DNA from: Romeriopsis navalis LEGE 11480
GTDB taxonomy: Bacteria > Cyanobacteriota > Cyanobacteriia > Leptolyngbyales > Leptolyngbyaceae
Length of the DNA: 64,000 nt
Assembly (NCBI RefSeq): GCF_015207035.1
Contig: NZ_JADEXQ010000010.1
Coordinates: forward strand, 1 to 64,000
Direction of reading: 5' to 3'
How positions within the stretch are numbered: the stretch's first letter is position 1; each line of letters opens with the position of its first letter. Position numbers and translations under genes: made by a program. The notes beneath the pieces are model-generated. The model saw nothing but the letters and a program-made list of their open reading frames with translations, ran no database searches and was not told the DNA's origin. Below, one piece after another: positions 1 through 8,495 of this stretch.

Positions 1-90
1 CGATGCGCTGGTTTTGCCCGTCCGACTTAACTGCTCCAGCTCGGTGCGTTCATCAACGGTCAGCGTGACGATATATTTCTTGCGTGGCAT
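1..90 (-). pseudogene. IS630-type transposase, N-terminal piece running off the window
   Basis: The minus strand reads from ATG at 90 to the window edge without a stop. It begins MPRKKYIVTLTVDERTELEQ, a start typical of the helix-turn-helix domain of IS630-family transposases. Only 30 codons are visible, so I cannot tell whether the copy is intact outside the window. It lies head to tail with another transposase fragment at 120-386, which points to nested insertions. Confidence 0.6.
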
Positions 91-119
91 CGGTGATTTT
101 CGAGACGAAATGGCTATCT

Positions 120-386
120 CTAGTAATCCCGCAAATTATGCTTGACCCAACAATAGTCTGTTGCCTGACCTTTCTTACAATCGCCCGTTTCATCAATCAT
201 CAAGATGATTTCTTGGTCTTGCAGCAGCGATAGAATTAGCGATAACCGTGCTTCTCGCAAGCGATAGACCTTCCAAGGCGATTCCGTCAAGAAGTTCAGC
301 AAGCCTTGGGAATTACTGAGCCCAACAGCTTTGGCAATCGCCGGAAGACTCTTCCGTGAAAACCTAAGTCTCATGTACTGGTGCAA
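120..386 (-). pseudogene. IS701-like transposase fragment (truncated)
   Basis: The 88-codon minus-strand frame contains SPWKVYRLREARLSLILSLL and then MIDETGDCKKGQATDY, the first catalytic Asp region of IS701/IS4-superfamily DDE transposases (usual form DETGxxKKG). The frame then runs into unrelated residues and a stop. The rest of the ~400-residue enzyme, including the second Asp and the Glu, is missing, and the start is a weak TTG with no ribosome binding site. I read it as a dead remnant. From 387 to 555 I see nothing further. Confidence 0.65.
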
Positions 387-555
387 GAAGTGAGTATAAG
401 CTCTTTTTCACTACTGAATAGGCTGAGCCCGAATTTATGATTCGGGCCGCGCGGGTTTGTGATTTAACAAATAGCGAATGGCTGCGATTATGGCCCCATT
501 TATAGGCCCAACCAGTGGCGGGCAGATACCAGATAGTGCTGCCCGCGCGTGTGGT

Positions 556-1782
556 TTACTTGATCCGGAATGAGCCAACTGTTGATTCCTGTAGGATTGC
601 ACCGTCAGCTTTTAAGGCTTGAATGCTCCAAGTTAAAGAATTACCAGCCTGCTCTTGTAGCCAGGGAGGTGCTGTGTATTGAGTCTTATCCGGTTCAAGC
701 AATGCCGATAGCACCATTTTGTCAGTATTTTTCACCATCAGTCGATAGCCACCAACGCCGCTAATCCCCTGCCAGACAAACTTCACAGGAGATATGACTG
801 TTTGGCCCTGGCGTGGTTCTAACAGCAGAGGCTTGGGTTGACTAGGTGTAATAAAATAACGCAGCACCGGCATCGGAAACCCAGCCACACCACCGTTACT
901 AATGGCGCGACCCTGATTTGGAGTACCAATATCCGAGTTACCTTCACGATCGTCCGTGGCTTCAATCCGCAGCAAAATTAAATGAGCACCCACAGAACCC
1001 TTGGGAAAACGACTGGGATCAGGCCCTGGCAGAAAGAACTTTCCTGTGGGCTGGAGAAAAGTATCAAAGCGTTCGAGCTGAGTATAGCGGCGTTGGAGGG
1101 CACGTTGTTCGATCGGGAGGGTTGCTTCAGTTAAGAGATCTTCCCGCGTTGGCAGCGGATCGCCAGGTAAAACGACTTCCCAACGTCCTTTCAATCTACC
1201 CGTGCCATTGAAGCGAATCTCCGCTCCAAATTTTGGGAGGGATTCACCAGTGGTTATTGCGGGCACAGGCTGACCATCGGCAAACTTGAGCTGCACATTC
1301 GTTAGGCTGAGTGGAACGCGGGCACCCCCCCCGGCAAGGCGACAAGTAACAGCAACGAATTCACTTTGCCCCGTGGTGGGATTCACAAACCGGCGCACAT
1401 AAAAGAAATCCGATCGATTGCCTCGCAGTGCATCTTGATAAGCTCGACGACTAACGGAAGCCGGGATGGTCATAATATCCGTAAAATTATTCTGACCGCT
1501 CAGTCGTGATAGATCCGATCGCAAAGGCAAACGACCAAAAATTGTACCTGCGACACAGGAATTATCGGCATTAATATCACCGCACCAGAATGCCTCGGCC
1601 GCAGTTTGATTATTTAAGCCTCGAAAGGTGAGAAAGACAGTCGTCGCACCAAAGGTTTTAACGTTAACCCCGGTCGGATTTACAGTGACAGCGGATGCTT
1701 GGGGCATTTGTCCCAAGACCAATACAGCGGCTGTTGCGATTAATCTAAACTGCTGCTTAACTTGATTCCAAAACCGATTCAT
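556..1782 (-). CDS. Secreted protein with a C-terminal FN3-like domain
   Basis: The 408-residue protein has a cleavable signal peptide (hydrophobic LIATAAVLVLGQM, cleavage near ASA-V at about residue 31), so it should be exported. The middle part is not one I recognise. The last ~95 residues (ISPVKFVWQG, then GYRLMV, then LTWSIQALKADG) have the strand pattern of a fibronectin-III-like domain. It lies 49 nt downstream of the beta-barrel gene at 1832-4552 on the same strand, so the two are probably co-transcribed from the promoter at 4710-4752. Two Cys pairs (CGD..C and one CRL) could form disulfides in the periplasm. Function is unknown; a periplasmic or surface partner of the barrel protein is an inference. 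Confidence 0.75.
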   Translation of the reverse strand: MNRFWNQVKQQFRLIATAAVLVLGQMPQASAVTVNPTGVNVKTFGATTVFLTFRGLNNQTAAEAFWCGDINADNSCVAGTIFGRLPLRSDLSRLSGQNNFTDIMTIPASVSRRAYQDALRGNRSDFFYVRRFVNPTTGQSEFVAVTCRLAGGGARVPLSLTNVQLKFADGQPVPAITTGESLPKFGAEIRFNGTGRLKGRWEVVLPGDPLPTREDLLTEATLPIEQRALQRRYTQLERFDTFLQPTGKFFLPGPDPSRFPKGSVGAHLILLRIEATDDREGNSDIGTPNQGRAISNGGVAGFPMPVLRYFITPSQPKPLLLEPRQGQTVISPVKFVWQGISGVGGYRLMVKNTDKMVLSALLEPDKTQYTAPPWLQEQAGNSLTWSIQALKADGAILQESTVGSFRIK

Positions 1783-1831
1783 GGTGCGAAGCTCCTCACG
1801 TATAAGTAGTTAATCAAATCTATCTAAGGCA

Positions 1832-4552
1832 TCAAAAACTAAAGCTAAAACCACCGTTCACAGTATGAATTGTAGAATCAGTGTTCTCACCAAATAGTAG
1901 GTTTTGGCTGAGGCTGGTTTGGCGACCGTAACGAACGAAGAAGCTACCTGGAAGTTCTCGGCCCAAGGTTTTGACATTGAACTTCCAAGTCAAAAGCATT
2001 TCGAGTCCCTCCGATCGACTAAAGGTTTCACCGATCGAATCAGTATCATCATTCCGGTTGAAGTTGAGGGCAAAGGTGAGATCCTTCACAAATTCCCAGC
2101 TCATACCAAAGGTCGGGGCATGGGAGAAGCGCGATACGGACTGTTCGAGGTCATTGACTTGGGTAATGCCATAGCCCAGCGTGAAATTTAGGGTGGGTGA
2201 AGCCTGCAAGCCGACGGAAAATTGATTACTAATATTCCGGAAATCGGCATTTTCCCGTCCTAACTGACGATTGTCCTGAAAGGCATTAGAATATTGGTAA
2301 TTCAGGGATAGATTATCAATATTCCAACTCACCCCTGCTTGCTGCGTCACATTGACCTGCTCCGGAATTTCCGACTCATTGTCAAAGCCACCTTCTAAGG
2401 CCTCAATAATTGAGCCTTTTTGCTTCGACCGCTGCCACCCATAGGTTAAGGTCGGGAGTAATGGACTATTAACCTGCAATATGGTTTGTAGCGGGGCACT
2501 AATATTCAGGCTAGTATTACGACTGCGGGTTTTGAGAAGATTGACTAAGTTGGCAAGATTATCTTCGGATGTATTTTCCTGGAACTGTAATGAAGCACCA
2601 GCGATCGTCGCATTAAAACCATAAGTCGTTTGCAGTGCGTCGGCTGTGACCCCAGCACCTAAAGTCCCGAATTGTGGATCGGCGCGTTCTTTACGGAAAT
2701 TGAAGGACAGGCTAATGTCACGATTTTCATCCAGCTTTAGACCTTGAATCAGATCGTAACTAGCCTCGGTATACCAGGCATTGCGTGTCGCTGGAACAAC
2801 CTCAACAATATCGATTCCCTCACTTAGTTGCGGGTCATTTTGAGACGGATTCGTGAAGGTGCTACGGGCAAATCCGGCATCGGCTTTTAAGCGGCCAGAA
2901 GCATCGGCCGCAGTCAGGCGTAATCCAAAGCCATTGCTTTTTTCTGCATCAACAACTTCACCAACGTTAAAGTTGGAGACGGGTGATCGCTGACCATTCA
3001 TCCAACTGGTTTCGAGGCGCACGCCACCAGAATCATTTTTGAGCAGTTGCAGTCCCAGGGTGGCAGCGGTCAAAGCATTTTCATCGCGTTCTAGGCCAAC
3101 GATATTATCAAAGCCGACAACACCCGTTGAGCTAATGCGGCCCAAAGAGAAATCGATCGTGTCATTTAATTTGATTTTGGCGGTGAGACCCCGAGTACAG
3201 ACACTGCTAATCAGTAATGGATTATTGCCGTAACACACATGGCCAACAGAAAGGCTAGCAGGGCCCGCGGCCAAATCAATCACATAATCGCTCAAGTCGA
3301 GTTGTGGTGCGGCATTTTGTAAGTCGCCGAATCGTAATGCTTCGGGCTGAAATGTCACACCGAGGAGATTGACCTTGGTCCCAATTTTAATCGTGCCTTT
3401 TTCATATTGGGCCTCCAGTCCAGCCGTAAAAGTTGCATCGTTGAAGCTAGGGCGCTCAGAAGTTCCAGCATCAGGTGTCCGAAATTCGGAAAACTGGGAT
3501 TTAACGTTAATATTTAACGTTGGAGTAATGGTTAAGTCAGCCGCTTTAGTGCTGGGTGCAGATTCGGTCGTTTCGCTAATCTCAGGCGTTGCGGCAGATT
3601 CAGTTGATTCTGAGCTAGCGGTTGCCGATTTAGCAATTTCAGGTTTGTCGGTGTTAGGCTGATTGGTTGTCGGTGTATCTGTCTTTGATGCGGTCGATTC
3701 GGTATCTGTGGCTTTTCCAGCAATTTGATTGGGTGCACTTGCGATCGCGACGACATTAATTTTAAACCGTTGGACCTCCTGCCAATCTTGGGGGCTATTG
3801 ATCTGATAAATTACAGCGGTTTGGGAGCCAAGTGGCATCGGCAGCAGTTTTGGTGTATAGACTATCTGACCATTCTCAATCTGAATCTGGGAGGTGATAT
3901 CCGTTTGATCGATAAAGACACCAATTTTTGTCTTATCGATCGACGCTGTTAACGGCAATCGTAATGATTTTCCTGGTACAGCCGTCACTACCGAGGGCAA
4001 AACCGGTGCTTCAGTTATCTCAGTGCTAGATTCCGCTTGCGGTTCGAGGGGTGTTGGGGGAATTGCTGTTTTCGGTGCAGTCACATCAGGCTTTGCCCCC
4101 TCTGATGCTGGTTGAATTTTGCTGGGTGCAGCCGTTGGTTGCGCCTGACCTGTTTGTTTTATCTTAGGTGTATCACTAGCGTTAGCACGAGGAGAAAGCA
4201 GCGGTTGGGGTGACTGATTCGCTGATACTGGTACCGATAGCGTTGATTCGGGTGTCGGCATTTGTATTGCGGTTGTTCGTGTTGCGGTTGGTTGTATTGC
4301 GGTTGGTTGTGTCGAAGCCTTCTCCGGTAATATCGGGTCCGGAGCAATCACTAGGGGCTTTTGATTGGTTGTAACTGTAGCATTCTTATCGGTTGTACCC
4401 GATTTTGCCTGAGCTGTTTCCGTAGCATTGGGTTTGGCTTGAGCCAGCCCGGGAGATAAGCCAGCCCAGAGGTATACACCCAAGCTAATACTGAGACTCA
4501 GGCTCATATAAATGAGTTTTTTAACTTGTGTTTCCTGGTTCATGGCATTCAT
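1832..4552 (-). CDS. Outer-membrane beta-barrel protein with Ig-like N-terminal region
   Basis: The 906-residue protein starts with a signal peptide (to about LAQA, residue 39). A Thr/Pro/Ala-rich low-complexity stretch follows (about 40-185), then a compact ~85-residue Ig-like segment (VLPSVVTAVPGKSLRLPL to INVVAIASA), a second low-complexity linker, and about 560 residues of alternating strands. The protein ends ...GGFSFSF. A terminal Phe after an amphipathic strand is the classic outer-membrane barrel signature. The long disordered segments could span the periplasm or peptidoglycan. It is the first gene of a probable two-gene operon with 556-1782. The start ATG lies about 155 nt downstream of a CCTGAA-box promoter. 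The transported substrate, if any, cannot be read from sequence. Confidence 0.75.
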   Translation of the reverse strand: MNAMNQETQVKKLIYMSLSLSISLGVYLWAGLSPGLAQAKPNATETAQAKSGTTDKNATVTTNQKPLVIAPDPILPEKASTQPTAIQPTATRTTAIQMPTPESTLSVPVSANQSPQPLLSPRANASDTPKIKQTGQAQPTAAPSKIQPASEGAKPDVTAPKTAIPPTPLEPQAESSTEITEAPVLPSVVTAVPGKSLRLPLTASIDKTKIGVFIDQTDITSQIQIENGQIVYTPKLLPMPLGSQTAVIYQINSPQDWQEVQRFKINVVAIASAPNQIAGKATDTESTASKTDTPTTNQPNTDKPEIAKSATASSESTESAATPEISETTESAPSTKAADLTITPTLNINVKSQFSEFRTPDAGTSERPSFNDATFTAGLEAQYEKGTIKIGTKVNLLGVTFQPEALRFGDLQNAAPQLDLSDYVIDLAAGPASLSVGHVCYGNNPLLISSVCTRGLTAKIKLNDTIDFSLGRISSTGVVGFDNIVGLERDENALTAATLGLQLLKNDSGGVRLETSWMNGQRSPVSNFNVGEVVDAEKSNGFGLRLTAADASGRLKADAGFARSTFTNPSQNDPQLSEGIDIVEVVPATRNAWYTEASYDLIQGLKLDENRDISLSFNFRKERADPQFGTLGAGVTADALQTTYGFNATIAGASLQFQENTSEDNLANLVNLLKTRSRNTSLNISAPLQTILQVNSPLLPTLTYGWQRSKQKGSIIEALEGGFDNESEIPEQVNVTQQAGVSWNIDNLSLNYQYSNAFQDNRQLGRENADFRNISNQFSVGLQASPTLNFTLGYGITQVNDLEQSVSRFSHAPTFGMSWEFVKDLTFALNFNRNDDTDSIGETFSRSEGLEMLLTWKFNVKTLGRELPGSFFVRYGRQTSLSQNLLFGENTDSTIHTVNGGFSFSF

Positions 4553-4709
4553 CGTGCTAAAAGAAATTCGACAATGGTTTAATCCAACTGGTAAAGGCTC
4601 TCTGGTAAAGGCTTTTACCCTTTAAGTTGTGGGGGCTCTGCAATGTGAATAACGATTATTTAAGGGCGCGATCGCCGATCGATTTATCGGTGTCCGCTGA
4701 TATACAAGT

Positions 4710-4752
4710 AGTATGCCGATTCCCACAACCGGATATTTGAGGTTTTTTCAGG
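4710..4752 (-). promoter_or_regulatory. CCTGAA-box promoter of the beta-barrel operon
   Basis: Read on the minus strand: CCTGAAAAAA (4743-4752), CCTCAAATAT (4733-4742), a 17-bp spacer, then the -10 box CATACT (4710-4715). There is no TTGACA; the second box occupies the -35 position, so an activator is probably needed. It points at the gene starting at 4552. The same layout recurs at 12 other sites in the window. Confidence 0.7.
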
Positions 4753-4975
4753 ATTTGGCTGCCTCATCCTTCAGTCAAATTCGGTTGTTGGTTAAACTGG
4801 TTAATTAAACCGTTTGATCTGGCATGGGAGCGCGTGCCACAGGATTTCGGGGTGGTGGGGTTGGGAGTGTTCTCTTAGAAGCCGTCTCGATAAATTAGCT
4901 GGGGGAGGTTAATCCTGATATCCTCTGTGGTCTAAACCTTGGCGAAATACATATGCTCAGCTCAATTCTTGCCCT

Positions 4976-5025
4976 GTAGCTTCCGGGAAGCGTGCTAAAG
5001 CTACCTGCCATGCTTTGGGATGGCA
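4976..5025. repeat. Two adjacent small inverted repeats in the 4553-5121 gap
   Basis: GTAGCTT (4976-4982) pairs with AAGCTAC (4998-5004), and TGCCAT (5006-5011) pairs with ATGGCA (5020-5025). They could be a weak 3' structure for the cupin operon ending at 5122, or a decayed REP-like element. Apart from these hairpins and the promoter at 4710-4752, the 569-nt gap holds no gene that I can support. A short direct repeat of CTGGTAAAGGCT occurs near 4590-4615. Confidence 0.3.
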
Positions 5026-5121
5026 TGAATTTCTAAACAGTTGAGAATGCGTTGGGAGAAAGGCTTTGTCTAGTGAGGTATCGATATGGCAGCTAAAGTC
5101 ACGTGGTGTAATTGAGTTTCC

Positions 5122-5493
5122 TCATTTAGTTGTTGCTTGACTGGGATAGGCGATTTCGAGCACTAAACAATCTTCTGTTGCAATAAATGGCCCATGTATT
5201 TCTCCTGGTGGCCGGCTGGCATAATGTCCAGCTTCTAGCCAAAGGTCAAATGCAGCATCGTACAAGCGACCTGCAATAATCAAAATCTCCTCTGGATAAT
5301 CGTGGGACTTTGCGCCTATGGCAGTCGTATTTGAGCCAGCTTTAAAGCAGGTGAGTCGCGTATAATCGCCAGTTACCGGGTCGATTGCCAGAGTAATTTG
5401 TTCAAGCATTCCCTCAGTGCCGTCAATCGCCTCCCACATGCCAGCATTTTGTAGCAGTAGAGGATTCCAGTATTTTGTAGAGGATTTCACCAT
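5122..5493 (-). CDS. Cupin-domain protein (ChrR-like cupin)
   Basis: A 123-residue single-domain protein. SHDYPEEILIIAGRLYD matches cupin motif 1 (H-x3-EE, then G), and GHYASRPPGEIHGPF matches motif 2 with its His. Together they give a plausible metal site of His, Glu and His. The arrangement resembles the cupin of ChrR-like anti-sigma factors, but the N-terminal zinc-binding anti-sigma domain is absent, so this is a free cupin. It starts 34 nt after the homocysteine methyltransferase gene and is probably the last gene of a three-gene operon. Substrate and reaction are unknown. Confidence 0.75.
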   Translation of the reverse strand: MVKSSTKYWNPLLLQNAGMWEAIDGTEGMLEQITLAIDPVTGDYTRLTCFKAGSNTTAIGAKSHDYPEEILIIAGRLYDAAFDLWLEAGHYASRPPGEIHGPFIATEDCLVLEIAYPSQATTK

Positions 5494-5527
5494 TAAATAT
5501 CGCCCTTTTACCGGTGTGAAACGATCG

Positions 5528-6508
5528 CTAAAGTGCTAATTGATTGCTGGAAAGATGTGCCCATAGTACTGGTAGGCAGGCTCTACAAATGGACTCAACA
5601 TGCCGCTCATCGGTACCACAGCAGCCACCAAAGATATTAAGATTAGGCAATTTATCGATTAATTCGCGGTATTGATGACCCAGTTCGGCTGGATTGCCAT
5701 CATCCAGATCTTCTGCCACGTCAAGCTCAGCATGGCTACGGACTGAAGCATTGGCCCGGAGGCCTTGAATTCTTTCCAACCAAGGTTCTCCAGCAATCAA
5801 AGTATGTTCAAAGTGTGTTGGATGTACACAGTTGATCATGTAATAAATCGGGCCATTGTTGGTCACTTGATCAACTTGCTCGATCGCGCTTTTCAACGTT
5901 TGTCCAGTGGGTAAATTGCCATCGGTCTCCAAGGTGAATGAAATTACCACGGGCATTTCTGCCGTTTGAGCCGCTTGCACAATTCCAATCGCCTCTTCAA
6001 CATAGTTAATTGTGAAAGCGCTAACAAAGTCAGCAGCGGTATCTCGAAATATCTCAATTTGTGGCCGATGGTACGCGGCGGCAGCGGTGGTTGTCATAGC
6101 TTGCTCGACCATATAGCCATCACCACGGGGGCCAATACAACCACTAATGACCATGGGCGATTGCTCAGTTGCATAGTCTTGGCGGATTTGTTGAAGCAGG
6201 GATATTGATTGACGATTCATCTCGGCTAAAGCCTCACGGGAATATCCCAGTTTCATACCCCAATCAGAATTAGCACGCCAGGTAGGGCTTTCAAGGATGA
6301 GACCCACTTTGTGGTTTTGGGCCATAACGGCATAGGTGCGATAATATCTTGCGATGATTTCATAACCAGTTTGGTGCTTGAGCAAATCGAACGACGCAAA
6401 TTCCGGAAGATCAATGCCTTCACGAAAAATCAGCGTCGTTTCCATACCAGAATCAGTCAGATACGGCGAATTTGATAATTGGGGCAGGCGATTACGATAC
6501 TGTGCCAT
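5528..6508 (-). CDS. Homocysteine S-methyltransferase family protein
   Basis: Family members transfer a methyl group from S-methylmethionine, betaine or a related donor to a thiol, using a zinc held by three Cys. Here the zinc ligands are visible as NCVHP in the middle and GGCCGTDERH near the C-terminus. An N-terminal LTDSGMETTLIF strand is also typical. I chose ATG 6508 (326 residues) over the upstream ATG at 6547 because CTAGGAG lies 9 nt before it. It lies between a GNAT gene and a cupin gene with short gaps, so all three are likely co-transcribed. Homocysteine as acceptor is the family default and is not proven here. Confidence 0.85.
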   Translation of the reverse strand: MAQYRNRLPQLSNSPYLTDSGMETTLIFREGIDLPEFASFDLLKHQTGYEIIARYYRTYAVMAQNHKVGLILESPTWRANSDWGMKLGYSREALAEMNRQSISLLQQIRQDYATEQSPMVISGCIGPRGDGYMVEQAMTTTAAAAYHRPQIEIFRDTAADFVSAFTINYVEEAIGIVQAAQTAEMPVVISFTLETDGNLPTGQTLKSAIEQVDQVTNNGPIYYMINCVHPTHFEHTLIAGEPWLERIQGLRANASVRSHAELDVAEDLDDGNPAELGHQYRELIDKLPNLNIFGGCCGTDERHVESICRACLPVLWAHLSSNQLAL

Positions 6509-6551
6509 TGTCTTACTCCTAGTTTTGAATATGTGGGTGATGAGCACAACG

Positions 6552-7238
6552 TCATTTGGGTTGACGCAACATGGGAAAAATTAGCGGTGAATTGCCAATC
6601 TGGACTTGGTCTAACTGTTCGAAGCCATAACGCTGATAAAACGCCACTCTAATCGGGGTAGTGGCTTCAAGGTAAACGGGGGCAGCTTGTCGATCGCACC
6701 TTGCTAAGCCATATTTCATCAATGCTGACCCGTAGCCATAACCTTGCTTTGTTGGTTCGATACCGATAATCGGCAATGACCAATGAGGGATTTGCGGCCG
6801 ATACTGTTGCAATTGTTTGAGGAGAGCGACGATCGGTATCTGGTCTGATTCAAAGGTACTTTGTTCAATGATCTTGAGTTGTCGATCGTCATCGGGAGTT
6901 ATACCTGGAGGAAGCCATAATGCTGCCCCAGAGTATCCCTGAATCATATCGGCAGTCCGACAATCAAAGGTGCTGCTGATTGTATTTTGAATAAGATGTG
7001 GGAAGTGGTGGAGATATTGGTAGGCATCAGGATAAATCCAACGCATTAAGGGATTATGGTCGAAGGCAAGCAGCATTGCCGCGATGATATATTTTTGATC
7101 GGTTTTTTTGGCCGTTCTAATCCGATTCATCCGGCTGTTGGAGCTAGGGACCGAGGGAGTGGAAGCGTTTACTACGGGGCTTGATTGCCGGTCTAGGTTG
7201 TGTCGGGGAAGATACATAATACTTGAAGAAATAAGCAC
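6552..7238 (-). CDS. GNAT-family N-acetyltransferase
   Basis: The C-terminal half carries the acetyl-CoA binding motif of GNAT enzymes: IIGIEPTKQGYGYGSALMKY (Q-x-x-G-x-G), then VYLEATTPIRVAFYQRYGFE, the usual Y-x-x-x-GF ending. The N-terminal 35 residues look unstructured. The frame opens with GTG at 7238; internal ATGs at 7217 and 7130 are alternatives and none has a convincing ribosome binding site. A start at 7130 (MNRIRTAKKTDQ) would give a normal-length GNAT of 192 residues. It lies 43 nt upstream of the methyltransferase gene. The acceptor substrate is unknown. Confidence 0.8.
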   Translation of the reverse strand: MLISSSIMYLPRHNLDRQSSPVVNASTPSVPSSNSRMNRIRTAKKTDQKYIIAAMLLAFDHNPLMRWIYPDAYQYLHHFPHLIQNTISSTFDCRTADMIQGYSGAALWLPPGITPDDDRQLKIIEQSTFESDQIPIVALLKQLQQYRPQIPHWSLPIIGIEPTKQGYGYGSALMKYGLARCDRQAAPVYLEATTPIRVAFYQRYGFEQLDQVQIGNSPLIFPMLRQPK

Positions 7239-7284
7239 AAGTTGTGATGGTGCATGAAATTAGAGTTTGGGGTGATATTGAACG

Positions 7285-7533
7285 TTAGTCTTGACTTATT
7301 TTCAATCCATGAAGCTGCTTGGTGGTCTGCTTGTTAAACTGCTGGCTGGCGGTTGTGCGACTTGCTGTAGTAGAGTTTTGCTGATCAGGCAGTTTGGTAT
7401 CGGTTGAACTATTGGCCTCGATCGATACAAATAATCCCAGTACAACCGTTAATATCAGGCTCCAACTAAAGAAAATTTGATTGAGAGCTGGGTCATTCAC
7501 GGAACGTCGAGTGCGATTTGTGTCACTTATCAT
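7285..7533 (-). CDS. Small single-pass membrane protein, paralogue of 19613-19786
   Basis: 82 residues with one transmembrane helix (about 20-40: IFFSWSLILTVVLGLFVSI) and a Ser/Thr/Gln-rich tail. GAGAA lies upstream of ATG 7533. The segment ALNQIFFSWSLILTVVLGLF aligns position by position with TLNSIFLAWGITLIAILGVF in the 57-residue protein at 19613-19786, so the two form a small family. It starts 3 nt after the end of 7536-7868 and is likely co-transcribed with it. Function unknown. Confidence 0.65.
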   Translation of the reverse strand: MISDTNRTRRSVNDPALNQIFFSWSLILTVVLGLFVSIEANSSTDTKLPDQQNSTTASRTTASQQFNKQTTKQLHGLKISQD

Positions 7534-7535
7534 GA

Positions 7536-7868
7536 TTAGTTCTCAGCGGCGATGTGGTGGGGAATGCGCATTTTAGGGAACGGTATGGAATTGGCCATGA
7601 TTTTTCGGGTGCAGAGTTTTTGGTGGGCCTGGCTTGGCAAAATCATCCAGTACTTAGGCAAGCCTTCATTCGGGCCTGAGGCCGCTAATAGGGCAGGATT
7701 TTTTGGGGTTATCTCCGGTTTTGTCTGCATACAGGTTTGATATGTTGCCAATGACATATCAGCAGTGGTAGCGACGATTGTATTTGAGAAACCTGACATC
7801 AGTAGAGCAGAGCCCAGAATTACTGGCGCAGTCAGGGCGGCTGATTGGCAATATTGCATCAGGTGCAT
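7536..7868 (-). CDS. Small exported protein of unknown function
   Basis: 110 residues. A hydrophobic N-terminal segment (LTAPVILGSALLMSGFSNTIVA) looks like a signal peptide, followed by about 75 mostly polar residues with two Cys (QTCMQ and KLCTR) that could pair in the periplasm. The start at 7868 has a strong GAGGAG ribosome binding site, which is the main reason to accept the gene. It is the middle gene of a three-gene minus-strand cluster of tiny envelope proteins (7948-8094, 7536-7868, 7285-7533). I do not recognise a family. Confidence 0.6.
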   Translation of the reverse strand: MHLMQYCQSAALTAPVILGSALLMSGFSNTIVATTADMSLATYQTCMQTKPEITPKNPALLAASGPNEGLPKYWMILPSQAHQKLCTRKIMANSIPFPKMRIPHHIAAEN

Positions 7869-7947
7869 AGGGGGTCTCCTCTTGCATAGAAATACGATAC
7901 CGATCGGTGGGCGAGTACAATTCGGGTCAGCGCATGGGAACTGGGGG

Positions 7948-8094
7948 TTAGCTAATCACCGTTGATAATGTCGCGAAGGCATATTGGGCATCAATGGTGG
8001 GGAAATTCGTAGCGCTCAGCGATACGGGCACACATCCGGTCATACTCATCCGAATAAAACAGCTAAACAGGATTAGAGTGAGACGACGTTGCAT
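7948..8094 (-). CDS. 48-residue putative lipoprotein
   Basis: A short frame, ATG 8094 to TAA 7948. It is preceded by AGGAGG at an ideal spacing of 7 nt, one of the strongest ribosome binding sites in the window. The product begins MQRRLTLILFSCFIRMSMTGC: a basic N-terminus, a hydrophobic stretch and a lipobox-like MTGC, leaving a mature peptide of about 28 residues. It lies about 68 nt downstream of the GGATCG-box promoter at 8162-8193 and 79 nt before the next gene, so it leads the small-protein cluster. Such a short gene is easily missed. Function unknown. Confidence 0.55.
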   Translation of the reverse strand: MQRRLTLILFSCFIRMSMTGCVPVSLSATNFPTIDAQYAFATLSTVIS

Positions 8095-8161
8095 GACAGT
8101 AACCTCCTGGGATTAGGCTGCTTGGCCCTTGATTCCGGTTATTTGAGTTGAACTGAATTTA

Positions 8162-8193
8162 AGATAATCAATTCATCGATCCGAAAGCGATCC
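8162..8193 (-). promoter_or_regulatory. GGATCG-box (BTAD/SARP-like) promoter, two repeats
   Basis: On the minus strand, heptamers GGATCGC (8187-8193) and GGATCGA (8176-8182) are 11 bp apart. The last ends exactly 8 bp before TTATCT (8162-8167), followed by T. It drives the small-protein cluster starting at 8094. The rest of the 8095-8495 gap holds one isolated TTCAGG box (8281) with no good -10 partner and no gene. Confidence 0.7.
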
Positions 8194-8495
8194 ATCGCTG
8201 GGTGATAGTTCTGAGATTAATTTTCAGACTAAAGCACGTTGCAGATTTGAGTTTTTCTCAGGAGTTTGTCATCTCAAAAATTCAGGAATCTTGATCGAAG
8301 CGATGTGACCTGGATGGAAAAGCAATCCGAATGTGGCGCGCATTACAGCCTTTTTCGCTGTTCTGATTCGAGTGATGGATGATTAGGGAGCGAGTCGCAA
8401 AATTTGTACCAGCCCCATTTACTTTGAGGGCGATTTGTGGGAGATATATCAGGGCTGGAGTCCATGCAGAGTATCATCGTACATAGATAAACTGC

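Noticed and set aside
1904-2191. 95-codon plus-strand frame
   Set aside because: It lies entirely inside the beta-barrel gene on the other strand; no ribosome binding site or recognisable domain. Treated as a shadow frame, like many others inside the exoprotein and BTAD genes.
8256-8290. CCTGAATTTT and CCTGAGAAAA boxes upstream of the small-protein cluster
   Set aside because: The boxes are not 10 bp apart and the best -10 at 17 bp is GAAAAT, so it was not counted with the 13 promoters.
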